Origin: an uncultured Lacticaseibacillus sp.
GTDB lineage: Bacteria > Bacillota > Bacilli > Lactobacillales > Lactobacillaceae
Direction of reading: 5' to 3'
Assembly (NCBI GenBank): GCA_934370925.1
Contig: CAKRNG010000004.1
Location: 34,413-98,412 of the forward strand
DNA length: 64,000 bases
Position numbers and translations under genes: made by a program. Positions 34,587 to 46,515 of the stretch are shown here, piece after piece (within the stretch, counting starts at the first letter, position 1; every line of letters starts with the position of its first letter). The notes under the pieces were generated by a model. The model was not told where the DNA came from, did not search any database, and saw nothing but the letters and a program-made list of their open reading frames with translations.

Positions 34587-35339
34587 TTGAGCACGGAAAA
34601 GTCGTCGTTGAAAAACGAATTACCCGCAGAACGCGTGCCTAACCACGTTGCCATCATCATGGATGGTAATGGTCGGTGGGCAAAGAAACGTTTCTTGCCG
34701 CGCATTGCGGGCCACAAACAAGGCATGGATACGGTTCGTACCGTCACACGTGCGGCGAATGATTTGGGCATTAAGGTGCTGACCTTGTATGCCTTCTCCA
34801 CGGAAAACTGGGGGCGGCCAGAAAAGGAAGTCTCCTACTTGATGAGTTTACCCGTGACATTCTTCACGAAGTTCGTTCCGGAACTCATTGCGCAAAATGT
34901 GCGGGTGATGGTCATGGGGGACATCACGCGGTTGCCTGAGTCAACTCGCAAGGCGACCGAAAAGGCGGTAGCGGATACGGCCAACAACACGGGCATGGTG
35001 TTAAACTTTGCGCTGAATTATGGCGGTCGGGATGAACTTATTCGCGCCGTGCAGAATATTGCCGGTCAAGTTGCGACAGGAACGCTGACACCTGAAGCTG
35101 TGGATGCCAGCACGATTGATGCGGCACTCATGACGGCGCCACTGGGTGATTATGCTGATCCAGATTTGTTGATTCGCACGAGCGGGGAGGAAAGGATTTC
35201 TAACTTCCTCTTGTGGCAGATTGCCTATACAGAACTCGTCTTTACGGACAAGCTATGGCCCGATTTCGATGTCGATGCACTGCTGGCGGCATGTCAGCAA
35301 TACGCTGCGCGCGATCGTCGCTTTGGCAAAGTGAAGTAG
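34587..35339 (+). CDS. uppS: Isoprenyl transferase (undecaprenyl diphosphate synthase)
   Basis: UppS makes the C55 lipid carrier for cell wall synthesis. The frame is open from 34497, but the TTG at 34587 follows AAAGGTGG at 34573-34580 and gives the normal 250 residues. HVAIIMDGNGRWAKKR holds the catalytic aspartate, and RTSGEERISNFLLWQIAYTE is the C-terminal signature. It leads the uppS-cdsA-rseP-proS-polC group. Confidence 0.95.
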   Translation: MSTEKSSLKNELPAERVPNHVAIIMDGNGRWAKKRFLPRIAGHKQGMDTVRTVTRAANDLGIKVLTLYAFSTENWGRPEKEVSYLMSLPVTFFTKFVPELIAQNVRVMVMGDITRLPESTRKATEKAVADTANNTGMVLNFALNYGGRDELIRAVQNIAGQVATGTLTPEAVDASTIDAALMTAPLGDYADPDLLIRTSGEERISNFLLWQIAYTELVFTDKLWPDFDVDALLAACQQYAARDRRFGKVK

Positions 35340-35363
35340 GACTGAATAAGGAGACAATTTAAG

Positions 35364-36158
35364 ATGAAACAACGCGTTATTACGGCAGTGATTGCACTTG
35401 CCATCTTCATTCCCATCTTAATTGCTGGGGGAATCTGGATTGACATTGCGGCTGCTGCATTGGGGCTCGTCGCAATGAGTGAAATCTTCATCATGCGGAA
35501 GAAAATCATTGTGACGATGGAATTCTTCGTTGCGGGGTTTGGGGTACTGGCGCTGATTCTACCGGATAGTCTGTTTGATTGGCTGCCAGAGAATTTGAGT
35601 CGAATTGATATTCTGGGTATTATTATCGCAATCTTGCTGGTGATTACCGTTCTCAGTAAGAACAAGACGAACTACGATGATATCGGTGTGACGGCACTGT
35701 CCGTGATTTATATTGGGACAGGATTCCACTACTTGGCGCAGATTCGGAACACGCAAGGACAGGGACTCGGGTTACTCATGTTCGCCATGCTGATTGTTTG
35801 GCTGACGGATTCTGGTGCCTATATTTTTGGTCGCGCATTCGGGAAGCACAAGCTTTGGCCTGCAATCAGTCCGAACAAGACGTGGGAAGGCTCAATTGGT
35901 GGCGTTGTGGTTGCCCTGATTTTCGCTGGCGTATACGCCCAGTTCGTTCCGCTTGGTCACGACCTCATCACGGTATTGACGGTTGCCCTGTTCCTTTCCA
36001 TTTGGGGCCAGATGGGGGATCTCGTTGAGTCCGCCCTGAAACGTTACTATGGCGTGAAGGATTCCGGTAAAATTCTGCCAGGACATGGCGGCATTCTTGA
36101 CCGGTTTGACAGCTTGCTGTTCGTCCTGCCATTACTGCACTGGCTCGCATTTGTTTAA
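35364..36158 (+). CDS. cdsA: Phosphatidate cytidylyltransferase
   Basis: CdsA makes CDP-diacylglycerol from phosphatidic acid and CTP. The 264-residue membrane protein has about eight helices. The family signature SALKRYYGVKDSGKILPGHGG is followed by ILDRFDSLLF near the C terminus. It lies between uppS and rseP, as usual. Confidence 0.96.
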   Translation: MKQRVITAVIALAIFIPILIAGGIWIDIAAAALGLVAMSEIFIMRKKIIVTMEFFVAGFGVLALILPDSLFDWLPENLSRIDILGIIIAILLVITVLSKNKTNYDDIGVTALSVIYIGTGFHYLAQIRNTQGQGLGLLMFAMLIVWLTDSGAYIFGRAFGKHKLWPAISPNKTWEGSIGGVVVALIFAGVYAQFVPLGHDLITVLTVALFLSIWGQMGDLVESALKRYYGVKDSGKILPGHGGILDRFDSLLFVLPLLHWLAFV

Positions 36159-36185
36159 GAAACTGCTCTGATTCGGAGGTAGCGA

Positions 36186-37421
36186 ATGACCACCATCATT
36201 TGGTTCATCATCATTTTCGGCACAATTGTTATCGTTCATGAATTCGGCCACTACTTCTTCGCCAAGAAGTCGGGTATTTTGGTGCGTGAATTTTCGATTG
36301 GGATGGGGCCGAAGCTATTCGGGAGTCGGAAGAACGGCACCGCCTACACGCTCCGTGCATTGCCGCTGGGTGGCTATGTCCGGATGGCGGGATGGCAGGA
36401 TGAAGAAAGCGAGCTTCAGCCGGGTGCGCAGGTCAGCCTCATTACGAATGAAGCTGGGGTGGTCATGCGCATTAACACGAGTGACAAACTCATGCTTGAG
36501 GGCGGCATTCCGCTACAAGTCAGCGGAGCGGATCTCGTTCATGCGTTAACCGTGACCGGCTACGTCAATGGGGACGAGACGGAAGAAGTCACTTATCCCG
36601 TTGATCATGATGCAACGGTGATTGAAAGCGACGGAACTGAAATTCAGATTGCACCAACAGATGTGCAATACCAGAGTGTTGCGGTCTGGCGCCGGATGCT
36701 TGTCAATTTCGCGGGTCCCATGAATAATTTCCTCCTGGCAATCGTTGCGTTCTTTGTCCTCGCACTCGCGATGGGCACACCGTCAACTACGAATGAAATC
36801 GGGGGCACCACAGCCGATTCACCCGCGGCCTTGGCGGGGATTAAGGCTGGTGATAAGATTGTCGCAATCAACGGACAGAAGACACCAACTTTCAGTGCCA
36901 TTCAGACCGTCATTGAAGCCCACAAGAAACAAACCATGACGTTCAAGGTTACACGTCAACAGCAGACCAAGACGATTCGGGTAACCCCAAAGTCTGGCGT
37001 TATTGGCATTACGAGTGACACGAACCATGGTGTTTTGAACGCCATCAAGTATGGCTTCACTCAACCATGGACAATCGCCAAGCAAATTTTTGCGGCACTC
37101 AGATCAATGGTGACGGGTGGCTTCTCACTGAACAAGCTTGCAGGTCCGGTGGGGATTTACACGATGACCAGTCAGGCAGCAAAGGGCGGGATTTACAACA
37201 TCATCTGGTTCCTTGCCTCCCTGTCGGTCAATCTAGGTATTATGAACCTACTGCCAATTCCAATGCTGGATGGGGGCAAACTGGTGCTGAACATCGTTGA
37301 AATGTTCCGCCGCAAGCCGATTCCGGCTGAGAAGGAAGGCATGGTGACACTTGTGGGCGCCGTGCTGGTGTTCGGACTCATGATTGCGGTCACCATCAAC
37401 GACATACTACGAATTTTTTAA
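36186..37421 (+). CDS. rseP: RIP metalloprotease RseP (site-2 protease)
   Basis: RseP cleaves membrane-embedded substrates such as anti-sigma factors and signal peptides. The 411-residue protein has the zinc motif HEFGH at the end of the first helix (about residues 18-22), a PDZ domain in the middle (GTTADSPAALAGIKAGDKIVAINGQ), and the second active-site motif NLLPIPMLDGG in the last third. It follows cdsA by 27 bases. Confidence 0.96.
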   Translation: MTTIIWFIIIFGTIVIVHEFGHYFFAKKSGILVREFSIGMGPKLFGSRKNGTAYTLRALPLGGYVRMAGWQDEESELQPGAQVSLITNEAGVVMRINTSDKLMLEGGIPLQVSGADLVHALTVTGYVNGDETEEVTYPVDHDATVIESDGTEIQIAPTDVQYQSVAVWRRMLVNFAGPMNNFLLAIVAFFVLALAMGTPSTTNEIGGTTADSPAALAGIKAGDKIVAINGQKTPTFSAIQTVIEAHKKQTMTFKVTRQQQTKTIRVTPKSGVIGITSDTNHGVLNAIKYGFTQPWTIAKQIFAALRSMVTGGFSLNKLAGPVGIYTMTSQAAKGGIYNIIWFLASLSVNLGIMNLLPIPMLDGGKLVLNIVEMFRRKPIPAEKEGMVTLVGAVLVFGLMIAVTINDILRIF

Positions 37422-39185
<1,764 letters not shown>

Positions 39186-39233
39186 GTGGATAGGTGCAAT
39201 CAGATGCGCACGGAATAAAGTGGACGTATCGGG

Positions 39234-39394
39234 GGGTGCGCCATAAGTCCAAGGCACACGAACGTTACATCCAGTCGCGCGCCAGAAGACTGTCCCCTCA
39301 CATACAAGGCAGTCCCGGCAGAAATCCTAAGTTCGGGATTTCCACCGGGACTGCCTTGTATACCGGGGCCAAACCGTCTTCTGGCGCAGCCTCC
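39234..39394 (-). repeat. Family A element, copy A4
   Basis: A complete 161-bp copy in reverse orientation between proS and polC. Inner arms are 39303-39327 and 39336-39360; the two non-Watson-Crick pairs are A.C type on the plus strand and G.U on the minus strand. The outer stem has G-C where A1 has A-T, with both sides changed. The element is open in frame with polC ([15 protein letters not shown] is part of the reading). Confidence 0.9.
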
Positions 39395-39493
39395 GTTTGT
39401 AAGATGGGGCGGGGACATTGGTCCAAGCCCCATCTTTGGTTTTTACCGTGGTCGCCACCTAACGAGTCAGACATAAGTAAGGAGGAAACTTAC

Positions 39494-42400
39494 GTGTTAT
39501 CAAAACGTGAGATGTTCGTCAAGTTGTTAGAGCAGATTCAGTTAGACCCGAGCATCAGCAACGCGCCGGCATTTGCCACGGCGACAGTTGATGATGTGAC
39601 GGTGCACACGCAGTCACGGATCTATGACTTTCACGTGACGTTCGGAGAAGTGATTCCGTTCGCAATCTTCCATCAATTCACCACGACGCTTGCGACCAGT
39701 TTCGCCCAAATTGCGCAGACGCGATTGTTCGTTGACGTCGCAAATCCACAATATGATGTTGGCATGATTCGTGGTTACTGGAATTACGTTGTGGAATCAG
39801 CACTGCAAGGGTCTGCACTCGCGGCCCAGCAGTGTCAGCGGATGGAACCGGAACTGCGGAATCACACGTTGATTCTACCCGTCGAGAATAAGCCCATGGA
39901 GGCGTACTTCAAGGACAACGTGGTGGTGGCACTTGAGACGGCTTACCACCAACTTGGCTTTGGTGGATTGTCGGTGCGTCCAGAAGTCGACACCGCTGCG
40001 GAACAAGCAAACTTAGCGGAATTCCAAACGAAACGCGAAGAAGCAACGGCGGCCCTCGCTGAACGGGCCGCAAGTGTGATTCAACAGGCAGCTGCTGAGC
40101 ACAAGAAGGTTGTTCAGAATCCTGCCGTGATGCTGGGGCGGACCATCAAGGACAGCGAAGACATTCTGCAAATGGTGACCATTAACCAAGAAGAACGGAA
40201 CGTCACGATTGAAGGGTATGTCTTTGACGTTGAAGTCCGCGAGCTGCGGAGTAAGCGGAAGCTGCTGACGGTTAAAATGACGGATTACACGGGGAGCTTC
40301 CTCGTGAAGAAGTTTAGTAACGATAAGAACGACGAGGCCGTTTTCGATGCCATCAAGAAGGGCATGTGGTTACGAGTTCGTGGGTCTGTTCAGGAGGATA
40401 ATTATTCCCGAGAATTGACCGTGAATGCACGCGACATGATGGCCGTAAGTCACGAGGAGCGTCAAGACACAGCGCCTGATGGGGACAAGCGAATTGAACT
40501 TCACCTGCACACGAATATGAGCCAGATGGATGCGACGAATTCCATCAGCGATTACGTGAAGCGGGCGAAATCCTGGGGCCATGAAGCCATTGCGGTTACG
40601 GACCACGCGGGGCTGCAGGCGTATCCTGAAGCGCACGGTGCGGCCAAGAAAAATGACCTTAAAATGCTTTATGGGGTTGAAATTAATTTGGTCGATGATG
40701 GCACGCCAGTTGCGTACCGAAATGACGAACCCCTTGTTTTGGCTGACCAGACGTACGTGGTCTTTGACGTTGAAACCACGGGGCTGTCTGCGGTATACGA
40801 TAAGGTGATTGAACTTGCTGCCGTGAAGATGAAGGATGGCGCAGTAATCGCGTCGTTCGAAGAAATGATTAATCCCGGATTTGCCTTATCCGACTTCACT
40901 ATCAACTTAACGAATATTACCAACGAGATGGTGCGCAAAGGGGGAACCGAGGCGGACGTCTTCGCCAAGTTTGCTGCCTTTACGGAAGGTACCGTCATGG
41001 TCGGGCATAACGTGACGTTCGACGTGGGGTTCATTAACGCGGCATACCGGCGCCTCAATATGGCCGACATTTCTCAACCAGTTATTGATACCCTTGAGCT
41101 TTCACGTACCCTGCACCCCGAAAGCAAAAACCACAAGCTGGACACATTAACGAAGCGCTACAACATTGTGCTTGAAAATCATCACCGTGCGAATGCGGAT
41201 GCGGAAGCAACGGGTTACTTGATGTATGCGTTGTTCAAGGAAGCAAATGCGATGTTCGGTTGGGATAAGTTGAGTGAGTTGAACCTGCGCGTTGGGAAAG
41301 GGGATGCTTACAAGCAGGCCCGTCCCGTCCACGCGGTCGTCATGGCGAAGACGCAAGCAGGACTCAAAAATCTGTTCAAACTTGCCAGTGAGTCGATGGT
41401 GAAATATTACTACCGGGTACCACGGGTGCCGCGAAGTCGTCTGAATGCGTTGCGGGAGGGCTTGATTGTCGGTTCTGCCTGCGCGAGTGGTGAAGTTTTC
41501 ACCGCCCTGATGCAAAAAGGGATTGCGGAAGCACGCGAAATTGCAAAATTCTATGATTACCTGGAAGTGCAACCACTGCCAAACTACAAGCCACTGCTTG
41601 ACGGGGGCGTTCTTTCCGGCCCAGCACACGTGAAGGACGTCATCGGCAAGATGGTTCAGATTGGGCAGGAGTTGGATAAGCCCGTGGTGGCGACGGGGGA
41701 TGCACACTACCTTGACCCACACGATGGTATTTACCGGCACATCCTGATTAACAGTCAGGGTGGGGCGAACCCATTGAACCGGCACCCACTTCCTGAAGTA
41801 CCTTTCCGTTCGACTAACGAGATGCTGGATGAGTTCAGCTGGTTAGGTGAGGAAACGGCCCACCAGATTGTCGTGACAAACACGCACACCGTCGCTGACT
41901 GGGTTGATGGTGACATTACGCCCGTCAAGGATAAGCTGTACACCCCAGAAATTCCGGGGGTTAACGAAAACTTTGAACGCGACGTAATGCGCACGGCGCA
42001 CGCCTGGTACGGGGAAAACCTACCAGAAATCGTGACGGCGCGAATTAAGAAGGAACTGAAGAGTATCATTGGGAACGGGTTTGCGGTCATTTATAATATT
42101 GCCCAACAACTCGTACTCAAATCGAATAAAGACGGGTATTTGGTTGGTTCTCGTGGATCGGTCGGTTCAAGTCTGGCCGCCACGCTTTCTGGAATTACGG
42201 AAGTGAACCCATTGCCACCGCACTATCGCTGTCCAGATTGTCAGTACAGTGAGTTCTACACGAAGGGGGAATACGGGTCTGGTTTTGACCTGCCCGATAA
42301 AAATTGTCCTAACTGTGGCGTTGAACTTATTAAAGATGGACACGATATTCCGTTCGAAACGTTCCTGGGGTTCCACGGGGACAAGGTGCCTGATATTGAT

Positions 42401-43828
42401 TTGAACTTCTCGGGGGACTACCAACCCGTCGCGCATAATTACATCAAGATCTTGTTCGGGGAGAACAATGCGTTCCGTGCGGGTACAATCGGCACGGTCG
42501 CTGATAAAACGGCGTATGGTTACGTGAAAGCCTACGAACGGGATACGGGCATTGTGATGCGCGGTGCAGAAGTCGATCGGCTCGCGTCCGGGGCAACGGG
42601 TGTTAAGCGAACAACTGGGCAACACCCAGCTGGGATTCTAATCGTGCCGGACTACATGGATATTTATGACTTCACGCCAATTCAGTATCCGGCCGATGAC
42701 CAAACCGCAGCTTGGCGGACGACCCACTTCGATTTCCATTCAATTCACGATAATATCCTGAAGATGGATGTGCTGGGACATGATGACCCAACGATGATTC
42801 GTATGTTGCAGGATTTGTCTGGGATTGATCCCCACACGATTCCAACTGATGACCCTGGTGTTATGGGCCTGTTCTCGGGGACCGACACGATTGGGGTAAC
42901 GCCAGAACAAATAAACAGTAAGACCGGGACGCTTGGGGTGCCTGAATTTGGGACCCGCTTCGTTCGGGGGATGTTGGAAGAAACCAAGCCATCCACCTTC
43001 TCGGAATTACTTCAGATTTCGGGTCTTTCTCACGGGACGGACGTGTGGTTGGGTAACGCGGAAGAGCTTGTGCAACAAGGCGTCATCTCACTGAAAGATG
43101 TCATTGGTTGTCGTGATAATATCATGATGGACTTGATTCACTGGGGGATGGATGACTCCATGGCGTTCAACATCATGGAGCACGTGCGTAAAGGGCGCGG
43201 GATTCCGGATGACTGGCAACAGGCCATGCGGGACAACGAAAACGTGCCTGATTGGTACATTGACTCCTGCCTGAAGATTAAGTACATGTTCCCGAAAGCC
43301 CACGCGACGGCGTACGTCATGATGGCGTTACGGATTGCTTGGTTCAAGGTCTACTACCCACTGGTGTATTACGCAGCCTACTTCTCCGTTCGTGCGGAAG
43401 ATTTCGACCTCGTGGCAATGAGTCGGGGGAAGGATGCAGTGAAGGCCGCCATCAAGGAAATCAGCGACAAGGGGAACGAAGCAAGTGCGAAGGAAAAGGG
43501 ATTGCAGACGATTCTGGAAATTGCCAACGAGTGTGAAGAACGCGGCATCAATATTCGCATGGTGGATATTGAGCGGAGTGATTCACGTGACTTCTTGATT
43601 CAAGATGACCACACCTTGCTTGCGCCATTCCGGGCCATTCCTGGTCTGGGGGGCAACGTGGCAAAACAGATTGTCTCTGCGCGTGAAGAAAAGCCATTCC
43701 TGTCGAAGGAAGACTTGCAGAATCGTGGGAAGGTTTCGAAGACGCTCATCGATTACATGACGGAACAACACGTGCTCGATGCGTTGCCAGACGAAAACCA
43801 GCTGTCCCTCTTTGATAATTTGTTCTAG
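39494..43828 (+). CDS. polC: DNA polymerase III subunit alpha, PolC type
   Basis: PolC is the replicative polymerase of low-GC Gram-positives and carries its own proofreading exonuclease. The GTG at 39494 follows AAGGAGGA at 39479-39486 and gives 1444 residues, the normal length. The order is an N-terminal domain, an OB fold, a split PHP domain ([13 protein letters not shown]), an inserted DnaQ-like exonuclease ([11 protein letters not shown]), and the polymerase palm with a zinc-binding CPDCQYSEF...CPNCG. The reading frame is open upstream through repeat A4 back to 39194, but that part is very unlikely to be translated as PolC. Confidence 0.97.
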   Translation: MLSKREMFVKLLEQIQLDPSISNAPAFATATVDDVTVHTQSRIYDFHVTFGEVIPFAIFHQFTTTLATSFAQIAQTRLFVDVANPQYDVGMIRGYWNYVVESALQGSALAAQQCQRMEPELRNHTLILPVENKPMEAYFKDNVVVALETAYHQLGFGGLSVRPEVDTAAEQANLAEFQTKREEATAALAERAASVIQQAAAEHKKVVQNPAVMLGRTIKDSEDILQMVTINQEERNVTIEGYVFDVEVRELRSKRKLLTVKMTDYTGSFLVKKFSNDKNDEAVFDAIKKGMWLRVRGSVQEDNYSRELTVNARDMMAVSHEERQDTAPDGDKRIELHLHTNMSQMDATNSISDYVKRAKSWGHEAIAVTDHAGLQAYPEAHGAAKKNDLKMLYGVEINLVDDGTPVAYRNDEPLVLADQTYVVFDVETTGLSAVYDKVIELAAVKMKDGAVIASFEEMINPGFALSDFTINLTNITNEMVRKGGTEADVFAKFAAFTEGTVMVGHNVTFDVGFINAAYRRLNMADISQPVIDTLELSRTLHPESKNHKLDTLTKRYNIVLENHHRANADAEATGYLMYALFKEANAMFGWDKLSELNLRVGKGDAYKQARPVHAVVMAKTQAGLKNLFKLASESMVKYYYRVPRVPRSRLNALREGLIVGSACASGEVFTALMQKGIAEAREIAKFYDYLEVQPLPNYKPLLDGGVLSGPAHVKDVIGKMVQIGQELDKPVVATGDAHYLDPHDGIYRHILINSQGGANPLNRHPLPEVPFRSTNEMLDEFSWLGEETAHQIVVTNTHTVADWVDGDITPVKDKLYTPEIPGVNENFERDVMRTAHAWYGENLPEIVTARIKKELKSIIGNGFAVIYNIAQQLVLKSNKDGYLVGSRGSVGSSLAATLSGITEVNPLPPHYRCPDCQYSEFYTKGEYGSGFDLPDKNCPNCGVELIKDGHDIPFETFLGFHGDKVPDIDLNFSGDYQPVAHNYIKILFGENNAFRAGTIGTVADKTAYGYVKAYERDTGIVMRGAEVDRLASGATGVKRTTGQHPAGILIVPDYMDIYDFTPIQYPADDQTAAWRTTHFDFHSIHDNILKMDVLGHDDPTMIRMLQDLSGIDPHTIPTDDPGVMGLFSGTDTIGVTPEQINSKTGTLGVPEFGTRFVRGMLEETKPSTFSELLQISGLSHGTDVWLGNAEELVQQGVISLKDVIGCRDNIMMDLIHWGMDDSMAFNIMEHVRKGRGIPDDWQQAMRDNENVPDWYIDSCLKIKYMFPKAHATAYVMMALRIAWFKVYYPLVYYAAYFSVRAEDFDLVAMSRGKDAVKAAIKEISDKGNEASAKEKGLQTILEIANECEERGINIRMVDIERSDSRDFLIQDDHTLLAPFRAIPGLGGNVAKQIVSAREEKPFLSKEDLQNRGKVSKTLIDYMTEQHVLDALPDENQLSLFDNLF

Positions 43829-43847
43829 ATAAATCATTGTGTGACGC

Positions 43848-43948
43848 GGTGGCTGTGCCAGAAGACGGCTTGACCGCGGAACCAAAAACAGTGCTCACAT
43901 AAATCCGGAATTGGGATTTATGTGGGCACTGTTTTGTCGTATGAGGGA
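43848..43948 (+). repeat. Family A-like element, copy A8 (divergent hairpin)
   Basis: The left end GGCTGTGCCAGAAGACGG matches family A, 20 bases after the polC stop. The inner hairpin is different in sequence: 20-base arms 43887-43906 and 43914-43933 with the loop GGAATTG. Only the loop-proximal AAATCC/GGATTT recalls A1. Its single non-Watson-Crick pair is U.G on the plus strand. Four T follow the right arm, so it may end polC transcription. Confidence 0.6.
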
Positions 43949-44065
43949 AAATTTGAAATTTCAGCATTTACCTTTAGAACGTGGTGCAACGCTTGCTTAA
44001 ACACGGCTTAGGCATTACGATGAAGAGCGTAGATTAAAGCCATATTGGTGAGAGGATGAATAATT

Positions 44066-45547
44066 GTGCGTGCAGCAGAATTGATTAGTTTGTTACAGGT
44101 GAGCCCCCAGGATCGGCAGCGGGTGCTGGCCACAAACCCAGAGATTACGACGTTGACTGCCAACACGAAGGAAGTTGTTCCGGGAAGTTGCTTTGTTGCG
44201 ATTCACGGGAATATGTTTGATGGACACGACCATCTAGCAGAAGTATTCGCAGCGGGTGCAGCCTTTGCCGTCGTGGAACGACCTGTTGCCCAGGAATTCC
44301 GGGATAAGGTCATTAAGGTACCGAATACGCACAAGGCACTGGCTCAGCTCGCGGTGCGCTACTACGACAATCCAAGTCGCGATTTGCGGATGGTTGGTGT
44401 GACCGGGACGAACGGGAAAACAACCGTGAGCCATCTGGTTGCGAAGATTATGGAAGATGCCGGTTACTCCATGGGCATTATCGGGACGATTGGGAACGAA
44501 ATCGGCGGTGAAAACAAGCCTGCTTTGAACACAACGCCAGATGCACTCGCCATGCAGCGGATGTTTGCCGAGATGCGTGATGATCAGCAAGCCGGTTGCG
44601 CGATGGAAGTTTCCTCGATTGCCCTCGCGCAGGGACGTAGCTGGGGTGTCGACTTCGACACGGTCATCTTCACGAACTTCACGGAAGATCACCTTGATTA
44701 CCACGGCACGATGGAAGCTTACTTCCAGGCAAAGGCCGAACTCTTCACGCAGGTGGGGAACGGTTATGGTGCGTTTCCTAAGACGGCAGTCATCAATTCC
44801 GATGATGAAGCAGGATTACGTTTAGTTGAAATGAGCACGCAGACGGCCACCAACGTGTTGACGTACGGGATTGACGGCAATGCTGATATCCGCGCAACGA
44901 ACGTTCAGGTGACTGGACACGGGACACGTTTTGACATCGAGTTCTTCGGCCAGATTTACCACGTCACGATGCGCTTGATTGGGAAGTTCAATGTGTACAA
45001 CGTGCTGGCTGCGTTCGGTGCCGCATACGGGCAGGGCTTAACGCCTGAACAGATTATTCGGTCACTTGAAAGCGCTGTGGGTGTCCCAGGTCGTTTCCAG
45101 GTTGTGCCAAACGAAAAAGAAATCATCACGATTGTCGATTACGCGCACACACCAGATGGCCTGGAAAATGTATTGGAAACCATCCATGAATTCGCAAACG
45201 GTCGCGTCTACTGTGTCGTTGGGTGTGGCGGTGACCGTGACAGCAACAAGCGTCACATCATGGGGAACATCGCGGTGAAGTTAGCCTCTGACCCAATCTT
45301 CACGTCAGATAACCCCCGCACGGAAGACCCACAAGCCATCCTGGATGACGTGACGAGTGAATTGACACCAGACCAGTACGTCGAAATCCCAGATCGTCGC
45401 GAAGCCATCAAGTACGCTATCAACCACGCTGGTGCGAACGATGTGGTTCTGATTGCAGGGAAGGGTCACGAAGACTACCAAATCATCGGACGGACAAAGC
45501 ACCACTTCAGCGATTTCGAAGTTGCCACTGAACTCCTTAACGACTAG
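44066..45547 (+). CDS. murE: UDP-N-acetylmuramoyl-tripeptide synthetase MurE
   Basis: MurE adds the third amino acid to the peptidoglycan precursor. The 493-residue protein has the ATP loop GVTGTNGKTTVSHL and the domain-3 motif DNPR (in FTSDNPRTEDP) near residue 415. DNPR is typical of enzymes that add meso-diaminopimelate, while L-lysine enzymes usually have DNPA or similar. The start is a GTG; GAGAGGA lies a little far upstream. It stands alone between repeat A8 and a B-type repeat, interrupting the usual polC-rimP order. Confidence 0.92.
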   Translation: MRAAELISLLQVSPQDRQRVLATNPEITTLTANTKEVVPGSCFVAIHGNMFDGHDHLAEVFAAGAAFAVVERPVAQEFRDKVIKVPNTHKALAQLAVRYYDNPSRDLRMVGVTGTNGKTTVSHLVAKIMEDAGYSMGIIGTIGNEIGGENKPALNTTPDALAMQRMFAEMRDDQQAGCAMEVSSIALAQGRSWGVDFDTVIFTNFTEDHLDYHGTMEAYFQAKAELFTQVGNGYGAFPKTAVINSDDEAGLRLVEMSTQTATNVLTYGIDGNADIRATNVQVTGHGTRFDIEFFGQIYHVTMRLIGKFNVYNVLAAFGAAYGQGLTPEQIIRSLESAVGVPGRFQVVPNEKEIITIVDYAHTPDGLENVLETIHEFANGRVYCVVGCGGDRDSNKRHIMGNIAVKLASDPIFTSDNPRTEDPQAILDDVTSELTPDQYVEIPDRREAIKYAINHAGANDVVLIAGKGHEDYQIIGRTKHHFSDFEVATELLND

Positions 45548-45668
45548 AAGTTTTAGGCGGGACATTAGCGGCGGTGCGCTAACGTCTTATCGAGGGGTGA
45601 TTTGCGAATTGGGGTATGTCCTATTCGAATTGTTCTGTGATGTGAGTGACTGGGTTTTGGTCAAAATT

Positions 45669-45737
45669 ATGGCGCCGTGCCCCACCACTGGAGACACGCC
45701 CAAACCGGAGCCGGACTTTTCTTACCAGCAGCCGTCC
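45669..45737 (+). repeat. Family B half-element, copy B2
   Basis: GCGCCGTGCCCCACCACTGG, then GACAC, ACCGGAGCCGGACTT and CAGCAGCCGT match the right arm of B1. It ends about 26 bases before the rimP -35. The preceding gap after murE has a mismatched hairpin (GACATTAGCG with CGCTAACGTC, 45562-45587) and nothing else clear. Confidence 0.65.
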
Positions 45738-45762
45738 ATAAAAAACCATTACTACCATAAAT

Positions 45763-45791
45763 TTGCATAAAATTAATTCTTGTGGTATGTT
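45763..45791 (+). promoter_or_regulatory. rimP-nusA operon promoter
   Basis: TTGCAT (45763-45768) and TATGTT (45786-45791), spacer 17, with an extended -10 TGG. Confidence 0.65.
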
Positions 45792-45818
45792 GAACTTAGA
45801 AATTTCAAGACCTCGGTC

Positions 45819-45848
45819 GAGTGAGCAGCGATGCTCACTCTTTTTATT
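45819..45848 (+). terminator. Leader terminator/attenuator of the rimP-nusA operon
   Basis: GAGTGAGCA (45819-45827) pairs perfectly with TGCTCACTC (45832-45840) across a GCGA tetraloop, followed by TTTTTATT. It lies between the promoter and rimP. A NusA-dependent leader terminator controls the same operon in Bacillus subtilis; this is the likely counterpart. Confidence 0.75.
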
Positions 45849-46006
45849 GGAATATGCCCCTAAAACCGTCTTTTTTCGGTTCCAAAAGGCATGACAAGCG
45901 CTTGGCGCAACGAATCGATAACACGAGGCTTCGAAGTGAGAAATCTATTGACGAATGGGTACACCGATTTCTGTGTACGGACGTTCGTTGCGTAAGGAGG
46001 GACACG

Positions 46007-46480
46007 ATGAGTACAGTAGTTGACAACGTGAAGACGATTGTCGATCCAATCCTTGAACAGCACGGTTTTTACCTTGCAGACCTTGAGTTTGTGAAGGAGG
46101 GTGCTGGCTGGTACCTGCGCGTTTACATTGATAAGCCAGGGGGTATCACGCTGAACGATTGTGTTGTCGTTAACGACGAGCTGAGTGAAGCACTTGACAA
46201 CGTTGATCCTGATCCAATTCCTCAGGCTTATTACCTGGAAGTTTCCAGTCCTGGGGCTGAACGGCCACTTAAGACCGAAGCTGATATGGAACATGCAGTG
46301 GGTGAATACATCCACATTAGCTTGTTCCAGAAACAGGATGGGGAGAAGGTATTTGAAGGCACGTTGCTGAACCTTGATGCCGAGGAGTTAACGCTCGACG
46401 TGAAGATTAAAGCGCGTAAGAAACAAATTACCTTTGTCCGCAAAAATATCGCGAATGCACGGCTTGCAATTGAATTTTAG
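46007..46480 (+). CDS. rimP: Ribosome maturation factor RimP
   Basis: RimP acts in 30S assembly. The frame is open far upstream, but the ATG at 46007 follows TAAGGAGGG at 45993-46001 and gives the normal 157 residues. The family blocks are GWYLRVYIDKPGGITLNDC and YYLEVSSPGAERPLKTEADM. It is the first gene of the nusA-infB operon. Confidence 0.96.
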   Translation: MSTVVDNVKTIVDPILEQHGFYLADLEFVKEGAGWYLRVYIDKPGGITLNDCVVVNDELSEALDNVDPDPIPQAYYLEVSSPGAERPLKTEADMEHAVGEYIHISLFQKQDGEKVFEGTLLNLDAEELTLDVKIKARKKQITFVRKNIANARLAIEF

Positions 46481-46515
46481 CCGGAATAAAAAGTTCGATG
46501 TAAGGAAGGAATCAC

